From Amborella trichopoda (taxonomy: Eukaryota; Streptophyta; Magnoliopsida; Amborellales; Amborellaceae), in contig NW_006494865.1 of assembly GCF_000471905.2 (NCBI RefSeq), positions 982,737 through 1,046,736 on the forward strand: a DNA stretch of 64,000 nt, written 5' to 3'. Below are positions 43,970-55,768 of this stretch, one piece after another; positions within the stretch are counted from its first letter, which is position 1; each line of letters opens with the position of its first letter. The notes beneath the pieces are model-generated. The model was given only the letters and a program-made list of their open reading frames with translations, ran no database searches and was not told the DNA's origin. Both the position numbers and the translations under genes were made by a program.

Positions 43970-45620
43970 ATCCTACATCGCTTTTTAAAGTGCCTTCTTG
44001 TTGAGTATTTGGCATGAGAGTAAGCCCACCGATTGGTGGGTTCCCGAGCATAAAATAATGAGCCGTGACTTAAGGTAGATGTTGGCCTGCTTGGGCCTGT
44101 GATGGATGACTTGCGGTTACCGGGGCGTACTGACCCATAGGGACCGCCACCTGTTGCAGAAACTGCACAGTTGGTTGGACCGGATACCCAGGAGGGACCG
44201 ATTGAAGAATCAGCTGACTCGATTGTGCTATGGGTTGACCTATGCTATTATGTTGGTTTTGGATCGACCCATGAATTGGGCTTGAATTGTGTAACCTAAG
44301 TCAATTAGACTTTTCACAGCAGCCTGGATGGCTATCTCGCCTAAGGGTTGGTCTAGATTGACACCTCAACTGCATACAGTGTTAAGATATCGTGGGCTGT
44401 ACTACGGTGGCTCTAGGTTGGATTGGATATCCTAGACCTAGGTGGGTCTTGGTTCTGAGACCGCTGCATCTTGGGGTGATCTTTGTTCGAATTGTTGAAA
44501 TTGGCGTTAAATGCCGCATGAACTTCTTCCCTCTCATGGCTTTTGCTTTGGTTTCTTAAGCTCAGACGACTCCTACTGTGTCTACGTAAGGTTCCTTATA
44601 GGACAATGCCTGGCCGGACCCCCTGATTGTTCAATGTTTTCGGGGCGGAGCCAACTTTTCGGACCATACATAACTCAAGGTTAGGAGTGGATACCTGGGA
44701 CTCGGCTTCTAATTGAAGACCTGGACGATGGATAATGGATTGGCCCGAGTTCTTGCCATAATCCCAAGGGATTATGACATACTGGTCCCTAAGTTTGGGA
44801 AGGTTGGGCCTAGAGTTGATTGTAGAACAGTCATCATAGTTGCCTTGGGTGACTGACATGGTGATTGCTCTTGGCAGGGTCCTAGGATCTAGACTTGGGT
44901 AGGATCTAGACTTGACGAACTAGGGTGGACCAAGCTTGACTCTAAGGGTAAACCTTAAGTAAGACCTAGGATAAGACTAGACTAGAATCTAGACTCACTG
45001 GGTTTATGTTCGGACCCTAAGCTAAGGTAAGCTTAGTCTAGATCTAGAGGCAGCTCTAAGCTTAGACTTATGCGAGAACCTAGACTAAGATCTAGACTAG
45101 ATGGGTGCGAGTCTCGGCTAGGACCAAGAGTGGGTCTGGGTTCGGACCTGGGTGTGAGCCTGGTTCGGACATAGATTGAGGCGGGTGCAAGCCAGAACTT
45201 GGACCTAGAGGGTCGTTAAACTCAGAACGGATGTAGACCCAGATTGAATCAAAGTTGGTTTAGGTGCGAGTTCTGGCTCGGACGCAAAAGGGGGCCTAAG
45301 TATCGACCTAAACTGTGGACCTGGTTCGGACCTGAGCTAGGCTGAGTATAAGCCCGAACTTGGACCCAAAGAGTTTTAATGATCAAACAAGGTGTGAACC
45401 TGGAATGGATAAAAGATGAACTAGGAACGAGCCTTCGACTCGGACCAAGAGGGGCCTAAGTTTGGACCAAGGCGAAACTTGATTCGGACCTGGGCTAGGC
45501 TGGGTACAAGTCTTAATCTACACCCAAAAGCTTCAGCTCGGACCAAAAGCAGGCCGGACTGGAATCTAAGGTTAAACAATTAGGAAAAAGAAAGCAAGCA
45601 CATGAAAGTGTTTGACCTAG
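43970..45620 (-). other. Upstream gag region with degenerate repeats (Ogre-like element)
   Basis: A minus-strand open stretch at 44596-44859 (MSVTQGNYDDCSTINSRPNL) may be the start of gag or of the separate upstream frame known in Ogre elements. Between about 44880 and 45560 the sequence is a degenerate repeat, rich on the plus strand in TAGACTTA-, CTCGGACC- and GGCCTAAG-like pieces at intervals of 60-90 bases. No other gene is supported. Confidence 0.5.
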
Positions 45621-47114
45621 TCCGATTATGGGCAGGCTTGGCTTGAGAGTGGGTTCCTAACTATTGAAATGCAGCTAGGCTGATATAGGTCCCCGCACAG
45701 GTCTTAGCTTCCTGTTATACGATGTTGAACAGGTCCTACTATACGCGGAGTTGTTTTGAGCCAAAAGATTACAGAGGGGTGCTCAGAGTTAAAGTAACAC
45801 GAATCCCAACTGCCTCAGCTCTCACTGCTAGGTTCCCCTCACACCGTTAATACGGATTTTGAGGGTTTTCGAAGAATTTGTTTTCTGGCTCTCTGGGATT
45901 CTCGGTCGGTGTGTGCTAAAGTGTGTAAACAAGCACGCAAATGAAAATAATGTCAAGCACACAAGCACACAATGAGAAAGAAAACAAGTGAGCGCTTGGC
46001 ACAATTTAGATGGAGGGGTAAGCATCCCCTAAAAAAGTATGGTGAAACATTGAAACCAGGCACAGTTCGTGCTAAGTCGAGCACGACCCTAGTCGATGAT
46101 GACTTGAACGGGACACGATTCAAGGAGGGTACAAGCAACCCTCAATCAATTTTTTTTTATATACATATATATAGTTTTTTAAAAAAAAAAACTTATGAGA
46201 AATAATTAAACTAAGCATGATGGAAGTAGGGAAAATAGGAATTCAATCAAAATTAACTAACTAGAATGAAATAAAAAAGTCAAGAATACAGCAAACCTAC
46301 CTAAAGCAAAATATGTTTTTGGTATTTTTTGGATTTTATTTTAAGTTAAAATTTTGTGAGGATCCAGCTAAGAGTCTCTGAAAAATACCTACAAAGTTTC
46401 AGAGCAATTTGAGACTTTTTAGTTTCGGCGTCATGGGTAGTGTCGCCCTTGTAAGCTGGGCGACACCAGATGTGTCCCCCAAAAAAAATATTTTTATTTT
46501 ATTTTATTTTATTTTTTTATGATGGATTTTGATGAAATAAAACTACTGTAAACTTTAGGAAATAATAAAAATAATATTTTTTATAAAAACAATTTTAATA
46601 ACTGGAAAACACGGAAGTTTAGGTAGGATAGACCTCTATCAAGTAAAATATTTTCTTGGTATTTTAAAAAAATTTATTTTGCTCTAAAATTATGTGATCC
46701 GACTCCAGAGAGATCCGAGAATAGATTAAAAAATTTTCAGAAAAATATGACTTGGGTTGTGGGGGGCACCAGAAGGCGTGTCACACTGGACTTGGGCAGC
46801 ACGACCCGTGTCGCCTGGGTGGCATGCTTAGTGTTGCCCAAAAAATTAGTTTGTTTTTATTTTTTTTATATTGTTTTCTTGTATATATTGATAAAATAAG
46901 CTTACTGTAAACTTGAAGAAACAACAAATAAAATCTATTTTGATGAAAATAAAGCGACAGAAGATCTAACATAATTTTTTTTTTTTACTTTCAAATATTT
47001 TATTTTGACCTGAAAATTTGGGAACAAGCACAAAATGGTGCCTATGACATGCCTGAAAAGTTTCAAAAGAATCTGAGCTTTTCGAAATTTTGATGCTCCA
47101 ATCACGCTCAACTT
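45621..47114 (-). other. Leader region of the Ogre-like element
   Basis: AT-rich sequence between the primer-binding site and gag. Several passages (46430-46490, 46760-46850) resemble parts of the element's own 3' region and LTR: GGCGACACCAGATGTGTC, and GGCAGCACGACCCGTGTCGCC, which recurs near 35370 and 47910. No gene is supported. Confidence 0.5.
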
Positions 47115-47135
47115 GCCCCATGGTGGGCACCAAAC
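47115..47135 (-). promoter_or_regulatory. Primer-binding site of the Ogre-like element
   Basis: The minus strand reads GTTTGGTGCCCACCATGGGG immediately after the 5' LTR. Its TTTGGTGCCCACC start is typical of Ogre-like elements. Confidence 0.75.
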
Positions 47136-48684
47136 TGTTTATAGTGCAGAATCGAGCGATCTAACGTTGTAGATCTCTCAGATCTGAAACTTTCAATTGA
47201 CAAAAAATAAATTAAAAATCATTGATAGAGAAAGTGGGAACAATCAAATTCATATATGAGATCAGATCTGCCTAGAAACGAGCAAATCTACTCTCTGATC
47301 TGTGGCAGAGCAAGCATGATCTGAAGCGTTTCAAAACTAATCAAAATAATATCAAAATAAAATTAAAACAGTAAAACAAGGGAAGAAAATGATACCAAAC
47401 GGGGCCTGATGGTCCGATACTCCTGAGGTTTCGAGGGCTCGCCCGTATTAGCACTAGCGTCCTCTTTGCCTCTCTAGATGCTGACCAATAGATCTATGAT
47501 GTCCATGGTTGTGCCCTGGAGATGGTTCTATAACTAGGTTTGTTGTGCCCTAGAGATCTAGGTTTACTTAGGCTTAAGATGAAGGTTAGGGTTTTCTCAA
47601 GGTAGGTCTCTATACTCTCTTAGGGTTTCTTTTCTAGCCTAAAGTTTCTCAAAAGTCTCGTCCTCCTCCAACCCTCTCGTTTGTCATCCTCTTATGGTCA
47701 CCCAAAGTGAGTTCATATGAACAAGGGATTTGTTGGGGCAGAGTTTTCTTGTAACCAACAAATCCCTTGGTCAAACCAATCTTTTAATTTTTTTAAATTC
47801 GGATTTGATCGACGTGCGTAGCATCATGTGGCCAAACCACCCACAAGATAACCCTAAAACATGAAAAATGATAAAAAATCAGTTCGGGAAAATTGGGTTT
47901 GGGCGGCATGAGTCGTGTCGCCTAAGTGGCACGCCCCATGTTGCTGAAACCAAAACATGTCAAAATTAAAAATTTTCATTTCAGGTGTGTTCCTTAGCCT
48001 CTTGTGAAGCTACTAGAAAATTTTTGGGTCAAAAAGGATTGTTTACTATGTTTAATGATATTTTTTGTAAAATAGGGTATTTGGTAATGATTTTTGGTAA
48101 AAGGATGATTTTATTAATTTTTTACTATTTTTTTTTACTATTTTGGTGAATAAAGGAATTTTTTACTACTTTTTACTATTTTTGGTAAAAGGATTTTTTT
48201 TATTATTTTTAATGATTTTTTTGGTAAAATTCATTGCCATTTTTAATGAGTTTTACTATTTTTAATGATTTTTTTTTTACTATTGTTTTGGTAAAATAGG
48301 GCATTTGGTAAAATACTTTTTTTGCAAAAATATTTTTACTATTTTTAATGATTTGTTTGGTAAATGCCCTGTGTCACCGAAACCAAAACATGTCCAAAAT
48401 TGATGTTTTTCATTTTGGGTGTCTTCCTTAACCTCTTCTGAAGCTCTCAGAGAAAGTTTGGGTCAAAACATTTTTTTATATTATTTTTAATGATTTTTTC
48501 CGTAAACCAGTGCGTTTGCTGAATTCCGGGTCCGAACAAGCATCTGCTGGGTTATGGACTGGCAGAATTGTTCCATCTCACTGGGTAAATTGTGTGATCT
48601 ATGAATTTTGGGTTTACTTGACCAATTTGATCCTAAGGGTCTAAGAAAACCACGTAACTTGCCAGATTTAAAGCGGGTGTCTAT
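47136..48684 (-). repeat. 5' LTR of the Ogre-like element
   Basis: 1,549 bp. On the minus strand it starts ATAGACACCCGC and ends CTATAAACA next to the primer-binding site. It has an AT-rich simple-repeat section (48050-48370) of TTTTTACTATTTTTAATGAT-like units that is much shorter in the 3' LTR. Confidence 0.85.
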
Positions 48685-48689
48685 AAGGC
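48685..48689. repeat. Target-site duplication, right copy (AAGGC)
   Basis: Matches 34759-34763. Gag sequence of element IV resumes directly after it with CTCTCACATAGTCACG, which corresponds to CTCCCATGTGGTGACA in element III. Confidence 0.9.
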
Positions 48690-50041
48690 CTCTCACATAG
48701 TCACGATTCAGAAGGACGACGGGGCACCCGCTATCCTTCGTGCATTTTTCTCTATAATGCTCTAACAAAGGTATCGCCACCCCAAAGCCGACAAGACAGC
48801 CCAAGTTCCGGCCTCCTGGGACCAAGACCCTTGGGTGCGCATACCACTAGATATGAGGCCACGACATCAGCGAGTGCACTGGTTTCCTCAAGCCCTTTCC
48901 TCCGCTCAGCTCTGGGAGTGCACTGGTTTCCTCAGGCCAGGACGTCAGCGATTGCACTAGTTTCCTCAGGCCTCTCAGCTCTAGGAAATCTACCATGGGC
49001 GAAGCAGACTCAAGTCCCTGAGATGCGAGGCAATCCTCTAGGTTACCGCCTCTCGCTAGCCTGATAGGGTGCTTGGAGCACCCCTTCGGGGATCTCGAAG
49101 GCAACGGCGAACACCTAGGTCGGCCCACTGAAGGAATCATCTTCCTCAGCTACCAGACGAGGAAGAATTCCTCAGGCCCCTTCCTCTGCTCCCGACCTTG
49201 CAGGACTTCATCCCAGGAAGAGCTCGCCTCATCTTATCGTCCAATCAGGCAGATGGTCATGGGTCATCAATATCTCAAGAGCCGGCCAAAATGGGTGATG
49301 ACATTAAAAGCACCCCACAATGGTCAAAGCCAGGGCAAGACCTTAAATATCCACAACAAGTGTCTAACTCTTACGACGACATAAAATGCTGCCCGGAACG
49401 TTCTAACCCTTCTTCTCCTTCCCTCCCCTCTATTCCTTCTACAAGTACCGCTCGACGATCCCCAGACTTTGACTCTCTAAACAGAGAGTTCGGAGACATC
49501 AGCCTCACGATGCTATGGCAAGAACACCTCAGAGAAATGCTGGCCCAAGTGGTAGGATTCTCGACAGCCGTCGATGCCCTGGCAACCCAAGACAAAACCA
49601 AGCCATCTCCAAGCTCTTGCTCCCATGAAGCCTCCCACATGGTGCAAGTCTTGGAAGTACTAGCCAGCACGGGGAAAATGGGTCTAAGATAGAGAAAGAA
49701 GCTACAACCCACACCTCAAAAGCTCAAGGTCCTCAAATTTCCTCATCCTTCACTTTCCCCCTAAGCCTAAACCTCAAACCTCTACATCCCTAGTATAAGT
49801 CCCTATTACTGCCCCATCAACCCAGACCACACTGGCTGAACAACAAAGTCAGCTAGTGTCACAAACCAAGATTCAACCAAAACTTGTTCTTAAGCCTACC
49901 CTACCATCTACACCAGTGACTGGATCAAGAACACTTAAGACAAATGGGGATAAAGTAAAATACGATGTAATTAGGCACTTGAGAAAGGTTCCAGCCCTTT
50001 TGAGTATGTATAATGCCCTCTTGCTATCATGATACTACCGC
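48690..50041 (+). pseudogene. Gag end and gag-pol linker remnant of element IV
   Basis: Gag continues after the Ogre-like insertion. The peptide DFIPGRARLI near 49204 matches DFIPGAITIPP near 23145 in element III. The open stretch 49198-49692 has SPSLPSIPSTSTARRSPDFD and LREMLAQVVGFSTAVDALAT, again as in element III. The region 48840-49000 carries three near copies of GAGTGCACTGGTTTCCTCA, a small local repeat not seen in element III. Confidence 0.65.
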
Positions 50042-51480
50042 ATGTCTTTGGTCCAAGAATTCTCTACCCCAGAGGTGTACGAGACAGAGGTGGAACCCAT
50101 AGAGGTCGACCCAGCCATTCTAAGCAGGTTCTTGGCAGTCTCCTTTTTCGAGGATGACCTTCAGTTGGGAGGCAAATTCCACAATCGCCCCCTCTTCGCG
50201 AATGATGAACTGCATGCTTACCCTCTCAATCAGATCATGCTGGACAGAGGGTCAGTAGTTAAGCAGATGCCAAGAAGGATTCTCAGCTGACTGGGATTAG
50301 GGTCTGATGACCTCACTCCTACCCACATCACTGTGCTATAGTTCAACTCATCAGGGGAAAATCCAGCTGGCACAATGCGCCTCCGCCTCAAGATCGATGA
50401 CCTCAACGATTACCCTCAGCTTCACATAATCGACACCGACACCTCTTTCAATGTCTTACTTGGTCGTCCTTGGCTTCACGATCAGGGGGTGGTTCCTTCC
50501 ACGCTCCACCAATGTTTCAAGTACAGCCGAGATGGAAGACAACCCACGGTCTATGCTAACAAAAGACCGTTCCCAACAGATGAGACTCATTACGCTGACG
50601 CCAGTACTATTTCACAGACCACGTCGCACAAGAAAGTCAAAAGATGGCAGCCAGAAGTCTGTGAGACAGACAGGACCTTCATCTCAGGACGACGTTGAGG
50701 ATCTAGGGTGAATGATCATGGATATGTTCAAAGAAGAGGATAGACAAGGCAAGATCCTCCTTTTGACCCCTATCCACCCAAGTATACCTTGCCACCTCTC
50801 CGAGGTCATGGTATCCGCTCCCAAAGGCTAAGCTTCTTCCTCTACTTCTAATTTGTCAAAACAAAACGACGAGTAAAAAGTAGCCCTCGAGCCTGTTGAA
50901 GCCCTAAAGATGGACCCTCCAACGCTAAGGGTCACCTACACATCAGACCAACAAAAGGTTCGGCATGTCCCCATAGCTCTCCTAAATGCAGAACTGGCGC
51001 ACCAATCGCCACAGAAAGTGCTCCAAGTTCCGTCCTCCCTGAACAAGGAGATCACCGACAGCTAAAAGATGGTTTTACACTTCTCCAGGGTTTTCGAGGA
51101 AGTAAATACTCACAAGAGTCATCCCTCAGTCTCTCAGGAACAATACCCCATGTCATAGCTGAGGAGTGAGGTGTGTAGCCTTCAGAATCAATTGAAGGCT
51201 ATGCACGTCACTTCAAAGAACTTAAAGGAGTTTGTCCCTGAGACCAAGGCTTACAGTGAGCTCAAAAGCAACGTGCCTCGAGTGAAGCAAAGGTTCCCCC
51301 AGACTGAAACATTTACAACAAGAAGGCTCATCAAATCATGAGAACCATGAAATATGGGCCCCTCTCCAATCAAATACTCAAGGGTGAGGAAGCGATTGCT
51401 CCCCCATTCGAGGTCATTAAAGCCACAACAAGTGGCCGCAGGGTAAAACAAGGGGTGGGATATTCCTTTTCGTCTCACAC
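50042..51480 (+). pseudogene. Protease region and pol N-terminus of element IV
   Basis: The open stretch 50375-50698 has MRLRLKIDDLNDYPQLHIID and then TSFNVLLGRPWLHDQGVVPS. The LLGRPWLH signature is standard for the end of the protease domain in plant Ty3/gypsy elements. Upstream, LDRGSVVKQMPRRILS lies where the protease active site is expected. From 50700 to 51480 the frame is degraded, with YPPKYTLPPL-like sequence near 50775. RT is not recognisable after it. Confidence 0.65.
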
Positions 51481-53323
51481 TAATAAAGGATGAAAACAAT
51501 AAAATGGAGGAAGACAGAGGAGCGAAAGACAGGTCAAACAAACACTTTAAACAAAAAAGGGACACTTCATTCATATAACAAAAAATTCATACAATTATCG
51601 ATGTTATCAGAACCAAGAATTGGTGTGCAAAGGAGTATAAACGAGAGTGTTCACTCAAGTCTCAAGACTAAGCCAATAGTGGTCTTGTTGTGTCTACTTG
51701 ATTCCATCCTTCAGGGCTACCGCCTGAAGGAGAGCAAGCTTCCTAAACAAAGGAGGATATTCCCTACATACCAGCTGCAGCGAAAACGGGTCCTTTCCTA
51801 ACTTCTGGGACACAGCAAGCAAGCCTTTCAGATCATTGACGTTTCATTCAAGAATCACCATGTCATCTTCATTTTCAAAGCATGCAATTTCTTTAACAAT
51901 CAAGGGAGCCTATGAAGGAAAAATCTCAAAATCCGCGTGAACGAACTGACGCATAAGCAAGTTGGTTCTAAGATTACCCAAGTGTGTCGCCGCTGCATCC
52001 ATGACAGTAGAAGGCCCAAGAGATAACTTAAGTAAAGGCCTAATGGAGGGATAATTTTCAATAGAAGCGGATTCTTCTAAAGACAAAACTTCCCGAGCTT
52101 GTTGAGCCATTTCAGTCACCTTCCTTTTGGACAAGTCTGTGCAAGGGACCTCGAAGTCTAAAAGGTTGTCTATCAGCCTCTATGCTAAAGAGGGGAACAT
52201 GATCTGCTCAAAGAGAGAACCCGACTGAAGAGTTGATAAGCAGCTCTAAGAAGATCGCGTCTGTTGTATACAGTGACATTACGGCGATTGAGCCTGGTGA
52301 TTTGAACATAAAACATGAGTCCCTCTCTCAAGGTTACAAGGGACATTACCATGTTGCCAATAATTATCAGATCATACTCGCTCTCACCTCCAGAGATAGG
52401 AGGTTGAGGAGAGGGATGCGATTAATTCTCAGTAATAAGAGGCTCTTCGTCTTCGATAACATAAGGTACCTGCTTGAAGAAGCTTGCCTCTTGGAAGCTT
52501 TAGAAGCCCTGGCCAATCGTCGAGAAGACATTCGTTAGGGGGCACCGAATATCGTCAGCATAAGGGCAGAACTATCGCCGTCTGCCTCCAAGAGGGAATC
52601 TCCATCTCGCGATCAATCAAGGACCATTGATGTCCCACGAATGAAGGCGTATTAATCCCTTGCTCCAACCATCAACACGCGCCACACGTACGTCCCTTGA
52701 AATCTGGACACGCCGCCTGACACTCAAGGCGTGGCCTATCACCACGCATGAGAAGGGCGACTGTTTGTCGTCCCATGACTCCTCACCTCCTTGACCATTA
52801 CTGTCTCTCAACCCTTCATTTCCCCACTAGCGCTTTCTCTGCTTGTCGGGAATCAACTCCCGTCTAACAAAAAAACCCTTCCCCACTTGCTGCTCATTCT
52901 TGGAGTTAGTGAAAAACCATCGAAAATCCCCTGAAGACTTCCTTGAGACCTAGTGGATTGCCCTTCGCCCTGGTTTTTCCACTTCAGCAGTTCACCGAAG
53001 CTCACCAAAATTCAGTTATGTTTCTGGTGAGCTCAATGAAATCCCTTCTCCTTCTCCTTTGACAATCATAGAGTTGCTCGAGAGAACCTCTTCCTTGCTC
53101 AGAAAACTTCGACACTTGCTGAAAAATATTCGCAATCACGCTGTGAAGCTTCACACTTACTGAAGTTTGTAGAAATATCCATAAGGACCTGTCTCGGCAA
53201 GTCTTGGCCGATAAGTGCTCACCGAAAAACCCTCATCAGGAGCTTTGTCACTCTCTCTAAAAAGCCCTTCTACTATTTTACCCTTTTGTAAAACAGTAAT
53301 GTGGGGTTTCTCCACCTTTTATA
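51481..53323 (-). pseudogene. Antisense transcription unit of element IV
   Basis: On the minus strand a TATA box (53316-53323) is followed by a leader with ACAAAAGGGTAAAATAG and then several open stretches. The longest (51910-52134) reads MSKRKVTEMAQQAREVLSLE and continues with SIENYPSIRPLLKLSLGPST and LLMRQFVHADFEIFPS, an ordinary-looking protein. Further on the same strand, ACFENEDDMVIL (about 51848-51893) aligns with VLQDNSEVHVVL of element I, and GLLAVSQKL with GMLSIIGQFL. I do not recognise the family. It is degraded, but the match to the other two units supports coding on this strand. Confidence 0.6.
53316..53323 (-). promoter_or_regulatory. TATA box of the antisense unit (element IV)
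   Basis: The minus strand reads TATAAAAG in GAGGTATAAAAGGTGG, a strong plant TATA box, at the same place as in elements I and V. Confidence 0.65.
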
Positions 53324-53399
53324 CCTCGCGGTGCAGAGGACTATCGCCGATAAACTCAGAATGACGCTCCAATCCCCATCTCATGATGGCGATAAGACC

Positions 53400-53670
53400 A
53401 GACCGGGGCGGGACAAGCCCGAGACCTGAAGTATCATCGCCGCATGCCTCGCATCAGGAGGCTATTACTATGCGCCCCATCAAGGCTTTCATCGAGTGCT
53501 TCATCTTGGGATCATCGCTGCTTGCTCCCTCCTAGGGTCATCATCGAGTGCTCCCTCAAGGGGTCATCGTTGCATGCCTCGTTCAGGGGATCATCATCAC
53601 GGGCCTCGTTAAGACCTTCATCGAGCGCTTCGTCAGGAGGCTATTATTGCGTGCCTCATCAATGAGTTAA
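53400..53670. repeat. Tandem repeat upstream of the antisense promoter (element IV)
   Basis: About six units of roughly 40 bases contain CATCATCGAGTGCTCCCTC, GGGTCATCGTTGCATGCCTCG and similar. The unit has no clear relation to the repeats in the same slot of elements I and V. Confidence 0.65.
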
Positions 53671-53884
53671 CACCAAGGGAATTGCTAAGGGTTACTGCTG
53701 TAAGCTCCGCGAACGAACTTAACGCATTTCCTAGGCTTACTGACGTATGCACTACCCCACACTTAGTGCCGCGTGCATGCCTTGGCACTTCCCTTCGGTC
53801 CATTCCCCTTCGGTCCACCACATTCTCGCTCCTCAGCGAGCCTAGTTTCTGGAGATGACTCTATTCCCGATGGAGTCACTTCTT
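53671..53884. other. Short link between repeat slots (element IV)
   Basis: It contains GAAATGCGTTAAGTTCG on the minus strand and GTCCATTCCCCTTCGGTCCA on the plus strand. It ends with GGAGATGACTCTATTCCCGA, a piece of the CCCCAGTGAG-type module. No gene is seen. Confidence 0.4.
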
Positions 53885-54295
53885 TCACTACACCATGGTC
53901 TGCGCTGCATGACCTTAAACTGCACAGCTACAGTCCATGTTGCATGTAAACTGCATAGCCATAGTTCTTGTCTCACGACTTAAAACTGTATGACCACGGT
54001 CCAAACAATATGACCTTCAACTATAGTGGAGGTCTAGTTGCACAACCTCAAACTGTAAATTCCTTGTCACATGACTTTAAACTTACGACCATGGTCTAGC
54101 TGTGTGACCTTAAACCAAAGTGTACGTCTCGACCACATGACATTAAATGCTAGGCATGGTCCAAACTATACGACCCTAAACTGTAGTGGAGGTTTAGTTG
54201 TACGACCACAAACTGCATGGTCCTAGATGTATGACTTTAAACTGCACAGCCATTGTCCGAGCTACAGGACCCTAAAACTGTAATGCGCAGGGCGA
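53885..54295. repeat. GACCTTAAACTG tandem array (element IV, first part)
   Basis: About eleven units of 27-40 bases, such as GCATGACCTTAAACTGCACA and CCAAACAATATGACCTTCAAC. A second part follows at 54640-54870 after an insertion of the CCCCAGTGAG module. Element IV therefore has the array split in two. Confidence 0.8.
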
Positions 54296-54639
54296 CGAAT
54301 GGTTCATGTGCATAACTCCAACTAGACCCCCAACGAAGTTAGATGTATGTAAAGGTCATATTCATCCCATCATCTCTAGAGAATTAGTGTTATCCTTCCT
54401 TCAATTCACGGTGGGATTCATCCTTGCTCTGGCTTGTCAGAGTTCCATCATCCCCGTGGAGTCAAACTGGCCCTCTTAATCCCTAGTGAAGCCTCTGCCG
54501 TTAACTACCCCTCATAGGGCACCACCTTCATCTACATCTTTTCACATGTGGATAGGTTTAACTGTCTTTATCCCCAGGGAGTCAGATTGCTATCCACGTA
54601 CCTCCCCCCCATGCAGCGCTATCGACATGGAGACTCATG
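54296..54639. other. CCCCAGTGAG-type module (element IV)
   Basis: It contains CATCCCCGTGGAGTCAAACTG, TCCCTAGTGAAGCC and TATCCCCAGGGAGTCAGATTG, as in the modules at 9270-9660, 14935-15310 and 62370-62640. No gene is seen. Confidence 0.5.
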
Positions 54640-54870
54640 CTTGGTCTGTGCTACATAACCTTAAACTGCATAGCCACGGTCCAAATTGTATGACCATAAA
54701 CTGTAGTGGAGGTTTTGTCGCATGATCTTAAACTCCACAATTCTTGTTGCATGACTTTAAACTGCGTAACTGCGCTCCATGCTAAATGACCTTCAACCAT
54801 AGTGCACATCGTGGCTGCATGACGTTAAACTACTTCGCCCAGGTCCATGAGGCATGACCTTAAAGATGCC
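54640..54870. repeat. GACCTTAAACTG tandem array (element IV, second part)
   Basis: About six units, ending with GGCATGACCTTAAAGATGCC just before the spacer module. Confidence 0.75.
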
Positions 54871-55432
54871 CCATGTGCGTGCACACCTCCCTTTTTACAT
54901 GCATCTCCACGCACGCCTTCCCTAACCGGCCCATTTGTGTTTGCATACCCTCTTCTTCTTCATGCATCTTCATGCACATCTTCCTCAGCCTGCCCATTTG
55001 TGTGCGAGAGCCACCTCCACCATTTCTATTGCCTCCCTAGTGAGTCTACGTACACGCAGACATCCTTTACGTGCATTACCACACATGTCTTCCCCAGTCA
55101 GCCCATTCTTGTGCATGGGTCACCTTCACCATCTTTCACCATTCCCTAGTAAATCTTACTCATGTTCACGAAATGGAGAGCCGTCTTGTCACCCGATTAA
55201 TGGTTCACCGTCATTCACTCACTTGTCATCAACTCTTTACAAGTAACTTCATGTCGTCTCCCAAAGTGGGTCAAAGGCATCACCAGACTCACTCCATGGC
55301 CTTTACAGGCTGCCATTCCTTACCACCACGGTCTAGCTGTATGACCCTAAAACTATAGTGCATGTCCTAGCTACATGACGTTAAAAGGCTTCGTACAGGT
55401 CTCGAAGGCACGACTCTAAAACATGCCTTCTC
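54871..55432. other. Spacer module and short repeat patch (element IV)
   Basis: The spacer contains duplicated TGCATCTCCACGCACGCC and CATGCATCTTCATGCACATC pieces, then CCAGTGAG-like and CTCCATGGCCTTTACAGG sequence. A short patch of repeats (55330-55425) follows. The overlapping frames on this stretch come from the local duplications. Confidence 0.45.
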
Positions 55433-55768
55433 TCAAAAAAATGGGCATGGTGTACATCTGGAAAAGGGAACGCCATGAGTAAAAATGATGAACGGGCATG
55501 GACACGAAACCATGAGAAACAGAGTTCCGTGGTAAAATAAACCTAGGCACGGTGAAAACCCCAAAACGTCACCGTGAGCAAAAATGGGTGAAAAGGGTGG
55601 ACATGACCACAAATTCATTGCTAGAAGAGCCCAAAAATTATAGAAGTTGGTGAAAACTGTCTCCACGGTGACACTTCCCCAGTTCAACTGAAAACCTGTC
55701 AGAGGGCGGTTAAACCGACATAGCAGGTTGACACAGTTCCATAATCTCAGCCGACACCTCAGTCTCAT
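55433..55768 (-). pseudogene. Minus-strand open frame near the 3' LTR (element IV)
   Basis: The block corresponds to 10658-10993 in element I, with matching DNA such as GGGCATGGTGTACATCTGG, CATGAGTAAAAATGATG and GGGTGGACATGACC on the plus strand. Its 111-residue frame reads NWGSVTVETVFTNFYNFWAL, a faint match to MGSNAVDTFFTNFLFIWGAF of element II. The protein is unknown and coding function is unproven. Confidence 0.3.

Larger units (their letters stand above)
34764..48684 (-). mobile_element. Ogre-like Ty3/gypsy (Tat) element, minus strand, nested in gag of element IV, broken
   Basis: It is 13,921 bp long with a 5-bp target duplication. On the minus strand the order is 5' LTR (47136-48684), primer-binding site (47115-47135), leader, gag, protease, RT/RNase H region, archaeal-like RNase H, integrase, long 3' untranslated region, polypurine tract, 3' LTR (34764-35935). 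The gag Cys/His motif CKRHRNHTHDTQIC, the TTTGGTGCCCACC primer-binding site and the integrase sequence point to Ogre or a close relative. The LTRs differ by about 11 percent over 330 aligned bases by eye. That suggests a few to about ten million years, depending on the rate. The element looks broken, with on the order of ten or more breaks. Confidence 0.85.

Noticed and set aside
51490-51801. Plus-strand 103-residue frame (MKTIKWRKTEERKTGQ) as an env-like gene
   Set aside because: There is no signal peptide, membrane segment or homologue in the other elements. The minus strand carries the conserved signal here.
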